DNA from: Rhyacophila brunnea
Lineage: Eukaryota > Arthropoda > Insecta > Trichoptera > Rhyacophilidae
NCBI GenBank assembly: GCA_022495005.1
Contig: JAGYXB010001842.1
Location: 434,001-498,000, forward strand
DNA length: 64,000 nt
Reading direction: 5' to 3'
Below, piece after piece: positions 1 to 9,998 of the stretch. Position 1 is the stretch's first letter; each line of letters starts with the position of its first letter. The notes below the pieces were generated by a model that saw only the letters and a program-made list of their open reading frames with translations, did not search any database and was not told where the DNA came from. A program made the translations under genes and the position numbers.

Positions 1-212
1 CGATTGAAATAATATAATACTTACGATAATATTATATTGTGAATAATTGTCAACAGTCCTTAACTCATTCATCACTCATTGGGTAGGTAGTATATTTTAT
101 TATTATAATGTTATGAGTAGGTACAATTTCATAACATGTCGACAAAAAGCCATTGAAAAAGATTAGGTGCCTTGGTAGGTATACGATATTTTAATTACCT
201 ATTGCGAATTAA

Positions 213-861
213 AACTGTTGAACAACTATTAAATATCCGTGAAATTTAATACGTCACACTTTCCTTTACTTTCGTTGATTCTGTACATGTCTTATTTACC
301 TAGTAAAACCGATTATCGAATGGAAACGTCAGTGTCAATAAATTATGAATTAACCTTTCTTATTCAGATTTAGACCTACACACCAACATTTTCTATAATC
401 GAACATGGTAATATTAGTTTTAATCATATACATAATCATTATCATTCTATATAATCATTTGTAATATTGTAAACGACATCATCTGACATTTTAACGTCAA
501 GTGTTACCGTATTGGAAAAAGCACGGCTCAAAAAATAACTTACATTATTCTCTAATTGCGGAGACATTAAAATACATTTTAATTAAATATTAATTGTATA
601 TTTATAGTAAAGTTATTGAATTTATTTTGTATAGTTTTCATATTTTTGTCATCGGTCAAAAATTACAAAATAATTTACCTAAATTATGAAAAAGAGAATT
701 TTTATATATGGTATTATTTTCAATAAAAAAAACAGAACGAAGCTATTTCAGATTCGGTAGACCATAGACAACTCGATCATAACTTTGAAAGGCTTTCTAC
801 ATAGTGTTTTCGGCTAAAGAAATTTTAGTTATGACAGACGATTGAGCATCGCGCTCTAAGT
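213..861. repeat. Dispersed repeat, inverted copy of 35408-36044
   Basis: About 650 bp here matches the reverse complement of 35408-36044 along its whole length, with small indels; for example TATTAAATATCCGTGA at one end and GATTGAGCATCGCGCTCT at the other are shared. The second copy lies in ZNF-3 intron 2, in a piece absent from the corresponding ZNF-4 intron, so this is a mobile repeat and not an ancestral intron. I see no coding capacity and no clear terminal inverted repeat. Bases 1-212 hold nothing I recognise. Confidence 0.75.
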
Positions 862-1855
862 ACTCATTTTGAGCTTAACCGATTTTCAATACGACCTGTT
901 AGGTAGTAGTATAAAATGACAACCTCTCGTCTCGCTTACTCTTGAAGAATGAGATTGGAGAGACAGTCAGCACTTTTACGTGTAAACAGTTAAGGCCCAC
1001 CCACATTGAGGTGCATATCACGGTGCTTGTCGCCTGCTGTCACGGGCTGCCGCTACGGGAAAAAAACTGTGTAATGTCATTGTTCTTGGTGTTTAAAATC
1101 TTATTAGACCGATGCCCCCATCCCGTAGCACATTTTGAACCTTTAAACGAACATTGTCAGTTGGCAAAATCTGCCGTAATCATTAACACAATAATGAACG
1201 CACTTCACGTTGAACTTCACTGCATCTGCACCTGCATGCCGTTTTGAACGGTTTTATCATATTCCACATGCCTGCACTTTTCAAATGTCAAACTGACGTT
1301 CTTTTTTGTTTTTAGCAGTTGGCACTATGTATTTTCTATGTGAATTTTTGTCTATTATCTATGATCTGCTGGCTGTGTTCTATTATCTATGAATGTCATG
1401 CCGCATGAATTTTAACGTACGCACACGTAGAAACTGTTAACATTAATTGAAATTAGCATGAATAATTAATAATAAATCAACTTACTAATACATTATAGTT
1501 GGCACTCTTCATCAGTGTCATTATTCAGTGAATTTACGAGATGGTACACGTTCTAAATATTCTGCAAAATGACGAAACCATAGACAATTTTATCGCCGTG
1601 AGTTCACGTGATAGTCCGCGACATGCACCTCAATGTGGGTGGGCCTTAGTGTGTGGCCTCAGTGACAAGCGTTCTGCACAGCGCAGCGTGCAGCGTGGAG
1701 GACAAACACATGTTACGCAATGCAGGTGGCCTTACTGGCTATGAAAAACAGCAGGAATGTTTGTGTTTGTTACAGCGCGCTGACGAGAGCGCGCGCTCAT
1801 GACAAACCAGTTTGAAATTTTAAGCGTTTAGTTCGGCGCGCAAATTATTTTCGTA

Positions 1856-1990
1856 ATGTCGTTCGAAGAAATTATTTCTGAAATACAATCTATCCCTGAA
1901 ATATGGCTGTATTCTCATCCTCTTTATAAAAATAGAGTAATAAAGGCTAAACTGTGGAGGGAATAAGCAGTAAAAGTCGGAATTGAAGGT
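1856..1990 (+). pseudogene. MADF-domain fragment of Harbinger, in-frame stop
   Basis: ATG at 1856 opens a frame reading MSFEEIISEI, then IWLYSHPLYKNR and KLWRE, the start of a MADF (Myb/SANT-like) domain: aromatic, HP-x-Y-K-N-R and W-x-E. TAA at 1964-1966 interrupts it, and the same frame resumes with AVKVGIEG up to a GGTAAAT splice-donor-like site near 1990. The stop looks like a rearranged ATA codon, because W-x-E-I-A is the usual wording here. No downstream exon is found. In Harbinger transposons such a protein binds DNA together with the transposase. Confidence 0.6.
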
Positions 1991-2169
1991 AAATATTTTT
2001 TTTTTAGTATAAAGTTCGTTGTATTATTTCATTACAAATTTATTCCTGTGTTATTCTGTTTTCCCAAAAATAGTTTGAAAATTGGCGTCTTGCATCTCGC
2101 GCTGCAACGGAGGTACTGTTGTTTCGTTTATTACCTGATAATTGATTCGTGGTTGATGCTGTAGCAATA

Positions 2170-2424
2170 TTATTTATGTATTTTAAAATGACCTTCGAGA
2201 TCTCTTATTATATTGTGTAAAATGCTTGTAGCTTTTATTATTATACAAGCATGTTCCACGTTCGTTTCTATAGCTTTACCTAATATACGCCACTTTGCAT
2301 ATAAAATTCCAAACATTTCTCTTTGTTTCACAATGTCGCTAGGACCTTTCTTTTTATACATAAGATCAGTTTTAAAAAGCAAACTTTCTTTTAAACACAT
2401 GTCAATAATATCGTACGACTCCAT
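2170..2424 (-). pseudogene. Harbinger (DDE_Tnp_4) transposase C-terminal fragment
   Basis: The 84-residue - strand frame contains FGILYAKWRILGKAIE and ACIIIKATSILHNIIRD, which match the signature end of Harbinger/HARBI1-type transposases (F-G-I-L-x-x-K/R-W-R-I followed by K-A-x-x-x-L-H-N). The catalytic DDE aspartates lie upstream in full proteins and are absent here. The frame has no N-terminal transposase sequence, and its end merges into noncoding sequence. It is non-functional by itself. Confidence 0.75.
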
Positions 2425-3492
2425 AATATCTTTTCAAACCGAAACTCGCGCGCTCCCAACGCTCTCTGTTCACTAAGGCCATAGCAGACAACGCCGCACG
2501 CTGCGCTGCGCGCCGCGCTGCACGCAACGCCTACTGGGGACGTACACTTAAAGGGCGACCCACATTGATGTGCATGTGGTTGACTATCACGTGACGTCAA
2601 AGACAAATTTTGTCTATGATTTCATCATTTGGCAGAATATTTTGGACGATCGCCACCTCGATTATTTGTAATGAGTGTTATTATTTTATAATGGAGAGTG
2701 CCAACTCTAATATATTAGTATTTTCAATTATTATTCATGCTAATTTCAATTAATTTAAATAGTTTCTACGTGTGCGTACGTTAAAATAACGTGCGACATG
2801 ACATTCATAGATAATATTTTGAAGAGAACCCACCATAGATAATAGACAAAATTATTATAGAAAATACACAATGCGAACTGCTAAAAACAAAAAAGAACGT
2901 CAGTTTGACAGTTTTACGTGACAGACGAAAAGTGTTGGCATGTGGAATATGGTAAAAACGTTCAATTGTCGTTCATTGAATCATACAGGTGCCGATGCAG
3001 TGCAGTTCAATGCGAAGTGCCCTCATTGTTGTTTTAGTGATAACGGCCGATTTTGCCAACTGACAATGTTCGTTTTAATGTTCAAATTGTGCTACGAGAT
3101 GGGAGCATCAGTCTGATAACATTTTAAGCTCCAAGAACAACGACATTACGAATTGATCGAAACTTAATCCGTCTGCGATCGTTGCTCTCTTCACCAAATG
3201 TAACTTTATTGTCACTAGCACACTGTGGGTAAGAACCATCGTGAGTTTTAACACGTTACGTCGCCTTTTCGTATACTATTGTCTAAGTTTCCTAGTCTAA
3301 TATTCGGGTTCAATTTTTCATATAGGTAATAAAATATATATTTTACTAATATCGTCTCCTCGACTGTATTTGAGGAGCCCTATCATATCTAGGTACCTAC
3401 TTTGATTCTTCAAGGCGCCATATATTTTAATTATAATCATATGAAATGGTGATTTTACTATTATTCATACTTCTAAACGGTTGTTTTTTCAG

Positions 3493-4833
3493 GTTATCCC
3501 TGGAAGCGCCGTAACAGCCAACATTACGAGACTCAAATCATCGTGGAAGATGGGTGACGTACAGGCTATTGGCGAAAACATACAAGTTGACGATCAAGAC
3601 ATCAAGAAAGAAGTTGCGGAATACTACGATAGATTTACCGATGCCAACAACATCAATCGCATTAATGAATGTGATATTCCATCGAAAGTGACAAACCCTG
3701 CACTGCTAGTGCCTGTTATAAAATTGGAGCAAAAAACCTTTTATAAAGTTAATTTTGTTTGTTGTATTTGTTTTCACATTTTTGCAACGTTAGAATTACT
3801 GAAACTTCACAAAGCTTTACATAAAAATACAGCGAACATGACTAATTCTTCGTGGGAAGTGACTGAAATAGAAGCGCCTTGCAAGGACCTACAGATTGAT
3901 GAGCAAGATATTAAGAAAGAACTCGGAGATTATATTGAAAGGTTTACAGGTGTGAACGCCATCTGTCGCACTGGTCAACGTGATATTTTTTCATCAAAAG
4001 TGGCAAACCCAGAATTATTAGTCCCTGTTATAAAATTGGAAAAAAAATCGTTTTATAAAAAATATTTTGTGTGCGGTGTCTGTTTTGATTTTTTTGCATC
4101 GTACAACTTGTTGAAACATCATAAGAACACACATAAGGACATACAGATCGACGAACAAGATATCAAGAAAGAACTTGGGCATTATATTGAAAGGTTTACA
4201 GATGTGAACGCCATCTGTCGCACTGTTCAACGTGATATTTTTCCATTAAAAATGGCAAACCCAGAATTAATAGTACCTGTTGTAAAATTGAAAAAAAAGT
4301 TTGTGTGCAGTGTCTGTTCTGATTTTTTTGCATCATTCAAATTATTGAAACACCATAAGGACACACATAACGTGTCAATTGATAATTCCATTGCAAGACG
4401 CTTTAAATGTGATGGATGTAATTACTCGTGCCACCAGTTTGACCTCATGAAGTTGCACAAAATGACTCATACTGGAGAAAAGTCATTTAAATGTGATACG
4501 TGCAGTTTCTCATGCGTCAAGTCAAATAATATGAAAATGCACAAAATGACTCATTCTGGCGAAAACCTTCTGAAATGTGATGAATGCAATTTCTCATGTA
4601 AACAGTTAGCTCAATTGAAACGTCACAAAATGACTCATTCTGTAGTAAAACCGTTTAAATGTATGGATTGCAATTACTCATGCGAGCGGTTTGGTCAATT
4701 GAAATTGCACAAAATGACCCATTCTGAAGAAAACCCGTTTAAATGTGTGGACTGCAGTTACTCCTGCAAACTATCTTATCAAATGGAAATGCACAAAATG
4801 ACTCATCGTAAAAAACGCAAATGTGTGAAATGA
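3493..4833 (+). CDS. ZNF-1: C2H2 zinc-finger protein, terminal exon, truncated
   Basis: The exon begins after a strong acceptor (TTGTTTTTTCAG, ending at 3492) with VIPGSAVTANIT. No ATG starts this region, so it is a downstream exon; its first exons are not seen in the window. It encodes 446 residues: three copies of an ~85-residue module (about 3574-3822, 3889-4131, 4138-4368). Each module has a D-I-K-K-E motif, a helical stretch like YIERFTGVNAICRT, a V-I-K-L-E-like motif and a C-x2-C-x12-H-x3-H finger. Five tandem fingers of the C-x-x-C-N-Y-S-C type follow with TH-linkers. Then TGA at 4831-4833 replaces the second Cys of the next finger; the frame remains open behind it to TAA at 4903. A nuclear DNA-binding role is inferred from the fingers; the target is unknown. 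Confidence 0.8.
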   Translation, partial: VIPGSAVTANITRLKSSWKMGDVQAIGENIQVDDQDIKKEVAEYYDRFTDANNINRINECDIPSKVTNPALLVPVIKLEQKTFYKVNFVCCICFHIFATLELLKLHKALHKNTANMTNSSWEVTEIEAPCKDLQIDEQDIKKELGDYIERFTGVNAICRTGQRDIFSSKVANPELLVPVIKLEKKSFYKKYFVCGVCFDFFASYNLLKHHKNTHKDIQIDEQDIKKELGHYIERFTDVNAICRTVQRDIFPLKMANPELIVPVVKLKKKFVCSVCSDFFASFKLLKHHKDTHNVSIDNSIARRFKCDGCNYSCHQFDLMKLHKMTHTGEKSFKCDTCSFSCVKSNNMKMHKMTHSGENLLKCDECNFSCKQLAQLKRHKMTHSVVKPFKCMDCNYSCERFGQLKLHKMTHSEENPFKCVDCSYSCKLSYQMEMHKMTHRKKRKCVK

Positions 4834-4905
4834 AATTACTCATGCAAACGGTTTGTACAATTTAAATTGCACAGAATGACACATTCTGGTACAAAAGCCA
4901 TTTAA
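4834..4905 (+). pseudogene. Orphaned last finger of ZNF-1 behind the TGA
   Basis: In the same frame as the exon upstream, 23 sense codons follow the TGA: NYSCKRFVQFKLHRMTH and then SGTKAI and TAA at 4903-4905. The last five residues and the stop are the same as at the end of ZNF-2. So the ancestral reading frame ended here, and the TGA is a point nonsense mutation (or, less likely, an assembly error or a read-through codon). Confidence 0.85.
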
Positions 4906-6130
4906 ATATGATGCTTACATTACTAAGACAGTCTGTTTATAGACTTATGCAACATTGCCCATCCTGTGTAGAACCATTTTAATGTGATGATTCTAATTTA
5001 TAATGTATATAATTTTTCGTCGTATGAAATAAAACAGACAGTAAATCTGGTGATTGGCCAATTTAGTTAGTTGAACATTATTTCTAATGCTTCACTGTAG
5101 GTAGTGTTGATCTGTGTGCCCCTGATAACCATCGTATAAATCGGGAACATCAGTTGTTCCATGTTGCAGAAATGAACTGCAATCAGTAATGCAAATTGGG
5201 TGGGCAATAACTATGTTCAACCAAATCGCTTTCGATATTGATATTATATTCCACCAACGGCAGGTGAGCTTAGGTGGACGTTGTTTTAGAAATTCTTTAA
5301 AATAGGATATACTTGGCTCATTGGGCGTACTTTGATACTTTACAATTTTTGTATTTTATTCTTTGCTTCAATTTCTTTTTGATTGATCGTATTATGGCTG
5401 ATAAATCTAAAAAATTAGCTTATATGTCAGGGGCGTACTCGAAAAATAAAAGTCATTGCTTAAATTCTTTATTTTTATTATTATTATTTGGTATAGGTAC
5501 TTAATTAAACGATTTTTTAATAGTATTATACCCGAGAAAATATGAAAATATTACATCTTAAAATCGTATCTTAAATACAAAAACTTGATAGACTGACAAG
5601 TAAATACACAAACCTGAATTTATATTTAGTAAGTGTTTGAATTACGAAATATTAATTATTTAAAGGCAGAAAAGTTAGCTCGACAGTTAATATTAAATAG
5701 ATTAATATGTAACATAAAAACAAAATGGAAATATTTTTTATTTTAAACTTAATATCGATCATTGTCAGTTAATTACATTTATATGTATTCGTATTATGTT
5801 GACATGCTATTCCAACTGGGAATGATGTTTGCGAGTAGGTATTGATACCAAATACAATCCCTCGCGAAGAGACGTCACCAATCCCATATCAGAAACCTTA
5901 CATAAAACAACGACCACCGTCCCGTAAAATATAATACCTAAATAGAAACATAATGAACACGGTGCGAATGAAGTTTTCAAAAAAATCCTTAAAATCTAAA
6001 CTTACTAATTTTACTTTAAAGTAGGAAGGTGTGTAGGTATATGAATTTAATCCTTGTTCACGCAGGTACAGCTGCTGCCATACAATATGTACCTACCCAA
6101 CGCCATCTTTAGATTAATAACTTACTGTTA
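4906..6130 (+). other. 3' flank of ZNF-1 and spacer
   Basis: Bases 4906-5090 match the 3' flank of ZNF-2 (22515-22690) closely, so they are probably 3' UTR. An AATAAA at 5028-5033 is a plausible polyadenylation signal. From about 5100 to 6130 I see only AT-rich sequence; the short frames there (such as 5313-5504) have no recognisable content. Confidence 0.55.
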
Positions 6131-6766
6131 GGCCATCCTCCCACGGCGCAACTGAAGTCCGACGGTACTGAAACTAAAATGCCAGCCAGTATCTAGCTAA
6201 TGTATTTCAATGGCGGCTCGCTGACGGCGAGACTGGAATCTCTCAGCTTCAAAACGGTCGCGAAGAGACGCGACATGCTAGTCGCGCGGTCTCTGAAGTT
6301 TCCAGTCACCGTAAAACAGTGGTACCAACATCATTAGATTTCGGTGAAAAATCATATTTTCTTACCAAAATTGGTTAAATATTAATCGGAAAATTAAAAT
6401 ATCCTTATGTAAACGCTGCAGCGCGCGTGTTGTCAGTTTTTGTACAACACAGCTGATAGTCCAGTTTGACAGTTTGAGGTTATGTGATTATTATTTCAAC
6501 TTGGTTTCAGTAGCGCCGTGTGCGAAGCATCACATTGGCCAGTTTATGAGTTCCTTCCAAAGAGATTGAAAGACTGGGGAGAGGGAACACGCCATCATTT
6601 ATGTACTGAAAAATACGAATCGTAGAAAGACAGTTGGTAATGTTGGCATTCTGGAGCTAGTACTTCAAGTTCGTGTGGTAAAACAACATGGCGGATATAA
6701 TATTGTTATTCTCTCGATGTTGAAAACAGTAAGACATTTTCGTCGACATTTTAAGTAAAAAAAACC

Positions 6767-6828
6767 ATGGCCTCTTGCCGTGCAATAGGATGCAAAGCCA
6801 ATAGGAATGCCGGCGTATCTTTTCACAT
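6767..6828 (+). pseudogene. THAP domain, 5' exon
   Basis: ATG at 6767 begins MASCRAIGCKANRNAGVSFH, the standard start of a THAP zinc-binding domain (C-x4-C, then G-V-S-F-H). The exon runs into a GT donor at 6829-6830 in phase 2. Spliced to 7305, the codon ATA is completed and the frame continues with FPKNEVLRKSW. This split just before F-P is common in THAP genes. It lies inside the 6131-8253 element. Confidence 0.75.
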
Positions 6829-7304
6829 GTATTTATAATAATAATATTACATTTTTCTCTATGTTTATTGACAAATAAGTGTTGTATTACTATACGTTAT
6901 TATTCGGTAAAAAAATGTTTATTAATGGAAGAATACAAATGAGTAACAGTATTTCGGAACAATATGCATACTATTAATTATTTATACATTGATAGTTTTT
7001 CCTAAAAGATCTTTTACAATAACAATTCACACTTTTACACCAAACGTCAAATGGTTGTTTATTGCGAAAATCCAGGGCCGTATGCATAATATTTTTTTGA
7101 ACCAAAAATATACGATGTGTTTTTCAAAGTAAAAACTGTTAGTGCTAGTTAATGACATTCATTATTTACATAGATTTTATATTTCATTTCAGAGTTAAAT
7201 ATATTTTTTAGAATACCAAACAAAAAATTGTATTTATATGAAGTATGTAATGGAGTACCTATATGTAGCAATTTTATAATGTTATATAAATTAAATTATT
7301 TCAG

Positions 7305-7383
7305 ATTTCCGAAAAATGAAGTTCTTCGGAAATCGTGGATTGATGCAGTCGGGCGGGAGAGCTGGGTGCCATCCAAATATTAG
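7305..7383 (+). pseudogene. THAP domain, second exon, truncated
   Basis: After an acceptor (ATTATTTCAG, ending 7304) the frame reads FPKNEVLRKSWIDAVGRES and W-V-P-S-K-Y, a textbook THAP middle part with F-P, the invariant W and P-S-K-Y. It then meets TAG at 7381. The final C-x2-H that completes the C2CH zinc site is missing, so the domain cannot fold normally. It could derive from a transposase or from a captured host gene. Confidence 0.75.
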
Positions 7384-8253
7384 GAATAGGAATCAATAGT
7401 TTTTCAAAATATTATTTTCTCAATGCTGACTTTCATACATTATATTTCAAATAAAACCATTTTCGTTTTAAATAATCGATTTTTTTGTATGAATTCATAT
7501 TTTAAATGCAGGGCTTCTCTGATAATAATATTATGTTAAATAGATAAAATATTGTAATTAACTATATAATCAAATTTTCAGAATACCTACCTGTATTTTG
7601 TGTCTAATAGGTTTATATAACCAAGTAATTTTATACACAATATGTCTAAAACGAACCCATGTTATACTTTTATTTCATAAAATATTTTCAAAATACACAT
7701 GTGTAAATAAGTAGGTAATATAATAAACTTTTTTTTTGTTTTTAATTAACTGTAATTATTTGTGTTTTTTATTTAACCGTTTTATCTAACCAAAAATGCT
7801 ATGTTATTTTATATAGAATAATATGTAAAAACAAGACCATATTTCTTATTCCAACATTTAACCATTTGCTATTAACTGATTTGTGTATAATTTTTCATAA
7901 TATTATTGTGTTTTTTGTGTTATTAAAAATAAAATACTTACATCCATTTGCATTATTTTTTCTTACCGTGAATCCTAATAAAGTTTTTATTGCGGGAACT
8001 TTTTATAATGAAAATACGTTTATCATAAATTGGTTGTAAGCTTGTGTTGATAAAAAATAATACTCAGTGGGGCGTTTTTATGTCCGAGTATGGCCCATTT
8101 GCAGCAAAGTGTACCTAATTTCAGTAGAGCTTTCTATCACAAAACGAGTACACACTGACATTTGTGTGCTACCTCTGGGGGAGGAGTCCAATCTCTTTGG
8201 TTCCTTTACAAACCAGTTCCATCAGATTTCAGTTGCGCCGTGGGAAGATGGCC

Positions 8254-8671
8254 TTACACCCATGATTATTGGGCCTCTCCCGATAGTCCAAATTACGTAA
8301 TTATTAGGTGTAACCATGTCACCTGACCTCTAGTCAACAATAGGAGTACGTACTTCCAAAATTCCTTGATTAACTGTCAAAATATTCAACATGTACTTAG
8401 CACGTAAGAATTGTATCTAATTATAATATGTATGTCAGGGAAGAATGTGATTGTGCCGAATAAAAGAGACGAAAGCCAAAGAAATTTAATATTAAGGAGT
8501 AGGTAGGTATGTAAAAAAAATATGGCAATACAGCTCGATATAAAAAGTCAGTCTAGGGTCGCATCGGCCCCACGACTCAGAGAGTAAAACAAATACAAAT
8601 CGAGCATGGTAGTGAATAATGGGATACGGAGTGAAAGGCCGTAGATGAACAGTTGTGAACGATAATAATTA
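8254..8671. other. Spacer without recognisable features
   Basis: The stretch is AT-rich with no frame of recognisable content and no clear inverted or direct repeat. Confidence 0.5.
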
Positions 8672-8899
8672 TTAACCCTTTCAGGGGCACATTATGAAAT
8701 CCATTAGGAAAAATTTTTCTCATGACTTTTTCTTTATGCTTGGTTTTTTTTTTCAACATTCGATAATCTAGATAAATATCTATCCTCATATAGAGACTCA
8801 GTGCTTGTGAGGTTGTATTTTTTGTTTGTATGCAAGTTTGTCATTTGAAATTAAAATAGAAAAAAAACGTTCATGGGATATGGAGTATACTATTTATTT

Positions 8900-9353
8900 T
8901 TAAACATGCAAGTTAACCATTACAATTTTACATGTTTTAAGTAGGTATAATAAAAATCTAGTTTGTATAAAATGATTCCATACATTCCAGGCAAAGAGGC
9001 ATTTTTTGCAATTATTTCTAGTCTTTTTATGGCAATTTTTGTCGTGGCACCTTGATGCATAATTTGCCTTGGATTTCTCAGGGTAATGCCCTTTATTGTC
9101 AAACCTCAAATTAAATGGCGCTTTGGATATTTGGCGTTTTTTGAGTGGAGGAGTGGTTGAACACGGCGTCCCCGATTTTTTTTATGAAGAGTTGTTTGTC
9201 CTTGGTAAATAAGTGACATCGCTACTTCACTTCATTCCAAGAAATCTTTGTTACTGTTATGGTATGCTAAGCACCATAACAGCCAAGCATCAGCAATGGT
9301 GGCATTTAACATGTGATAAAAAATGCGCAAGTACCATCTTTTATTGAATGTCT
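8900..9353 (-). pseudogene. piggyBac transposase, C-terminal part
   Basis: Reading the - strand from 9353 gives TFNKRWYLRIFYHMLN and DAWLLWCLAYHN, the conserved helical stretch near the C terminus of piggyBac transposases. Then comes RFDNKGHYPEKSKANYASRC and a Cys-rich tail (C-H-D-K-N-C-H-K-K-T-R-N-N-C-K-K-C), the zinc-binding C-terminal domain that recognises the transposon ends. There is a stop in the middle, so the copy is dead. The frame continues on the other side of the 9362-9998 insertion. Confidence 0.8.
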
Positions 9354-9361
9354 GTACAAGG

Positions 9362-9998
9362 CAATGACATATTAAATGGACGACTCACTTCATATCGGCG
9401 CGCACGAGAAATTGTGCATGAAAGTCATTCACAGATGTATAGGTAGACGCCACGTGACCATATGACGTATCCATTTCCATTATGCGATACAAGCTTTGAG
9501 AATTTATAGTAATATAACCTTTATTGTAATGGCGTATTAGTGTCATTACTCATTACGTTAGAAACAGATTCTAGGTTACTTACGACTTCTCGGAGATTAG
9601 ACGCATGTGAGCCCAGCGCATCACTGGCGTCTGTCCAATGGTTTCTGTCATTAAATTGCATTGAATAAACATTCATCAATATCTTAAAATGGCATTTTAT
9701 CAATAATAAATAATACTAACACATGAAAAGTGATATTCCATCTTTCTTGGAGTGCTTCCACAATTTTTAACTGGGCACATTGGCATTTTGTAACACAACA
9801 ATAACGGCCGAATCGAAACCTGACAGTCAGAAATTTTGTATGGGCAGACCCAGCGGTGTCGCCAGACCGCTTGCAAGCAGAATGTTCATTTGAGCGTAGG
9901 ATACCGATATTAAAATATTAATTTCGCCATCCGGCAGACCCGACACAAAGTGAGTGTCATTTTATTTTCCAGATGCTTCGTCCATATTAATGTCATTG
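9362..9998. mobile_element. CAATGACATTA-type MITE, 8-bp target duplication
   Basis: Ends are CAATGACATATTAAATGGAC and, reversed on the right, CAATGACATTAATATGGACG. The 8-bp sequence GTACAAGG flanks it on both sides (9354-9361 and 9999-10006), a perfect target duplication. Removing the element would rejoin the two parts of the piggyBac reading frame. The 8-bp duplication fits hAT or P-type transposases. Related copies are at 16082-17339 and 31491-31844; the 9521-9880 part is not shared by them and may itself be inserted. Confidence 0.85.

Larger units (their letters stand above)
1655..2480. mobile_element. Internally deleted PIF/Harbinger element core
   Basis: The ends match as inverted repeats of about 11-13 bp: GGCCTCAGTGAC on the left and, reading inward from the right, GGCCTTAGTGAAC. 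Inside are a broken MADF-type DNA-binding ORF on the + strand and the C-terminal piece of a Harbinger transposase on the - strand. Two opposed genes, a DNA-binding protein and a transposase, is the known layout of PIF/Harbinger elements. At ~826 bp it is far too short for both full genes, so it is a deletion derivative. The C/G-rich subterminal block at 2480-2530 (GCGCTGCGCGCC-like) resembles one at 1676-1700 in opposite orientation. Confidence 0.65.
991..3145. mobile_element. Composite Harbinger-type element with ~600-bp inverted arms
   Basis: Bases ~1065-1620 and ~2575-3145 are imperfect inverted copies of each other, sharing in opposite orientation landmarks such as ACGTACGCACACGTAGAAAC-like and TTTTTTGTTTTTAGCAG-like stretches. 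Terminal motifs of the type AGGCCCACCCACATTGAGG occur at 991-1016, reversed at 1622-1648, and as a variant near 2550. Between the arms is a separate coding-derived core (1655-2480). The right arm lacks its outer terminal motif and runs into the flank of ZNF-1. A broken copy of the same arm lies upstream of ZNF-2 (18090-18417 plus 20112-20340), so the element probably predates or accompanied the duplication of these two genes. Confidence 0.7.
6131..8253. mobile_element. 2.1-kb TIR element with TTA target duplication, carrying a THAP fragment
   Basis: The left end GGCCATCCTCCCACGGCGCA (6131 on) and right end TGCGCCGTGGGAAGATGGCC (ending 8253) are inverted copies, extending inward for about 29 bp with few mismatches. 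Both are flanked by TTA (6128-6130 and 8254-8256). A 3-bp TTA duplication and GG-starting termini point to PIF/Harbinger. The only coding trace inside is a THAP domain split by an intron. Part of the right half (~7740-8130) is related to the repeats at 27490-28000 and 39530-40000. Superfamily assignment is uncertain. Confidence 0.6.

Noticed and set aside
1541..1744. 67-codon frame over the Harbinger arm
   Set aside because: It overlaps the inverted-repeat boundary and the terminal motif, and its inverted counterpart at 2391-2606 gives a different peptide.
3481..3492. Start of the ZNF-1 frame at 3481 with a TTG
   Set aside because: These bases are the polypyrimidine tract and CAG of a splice acceptor, also present before the other three finger exons; coding starts at 3493.
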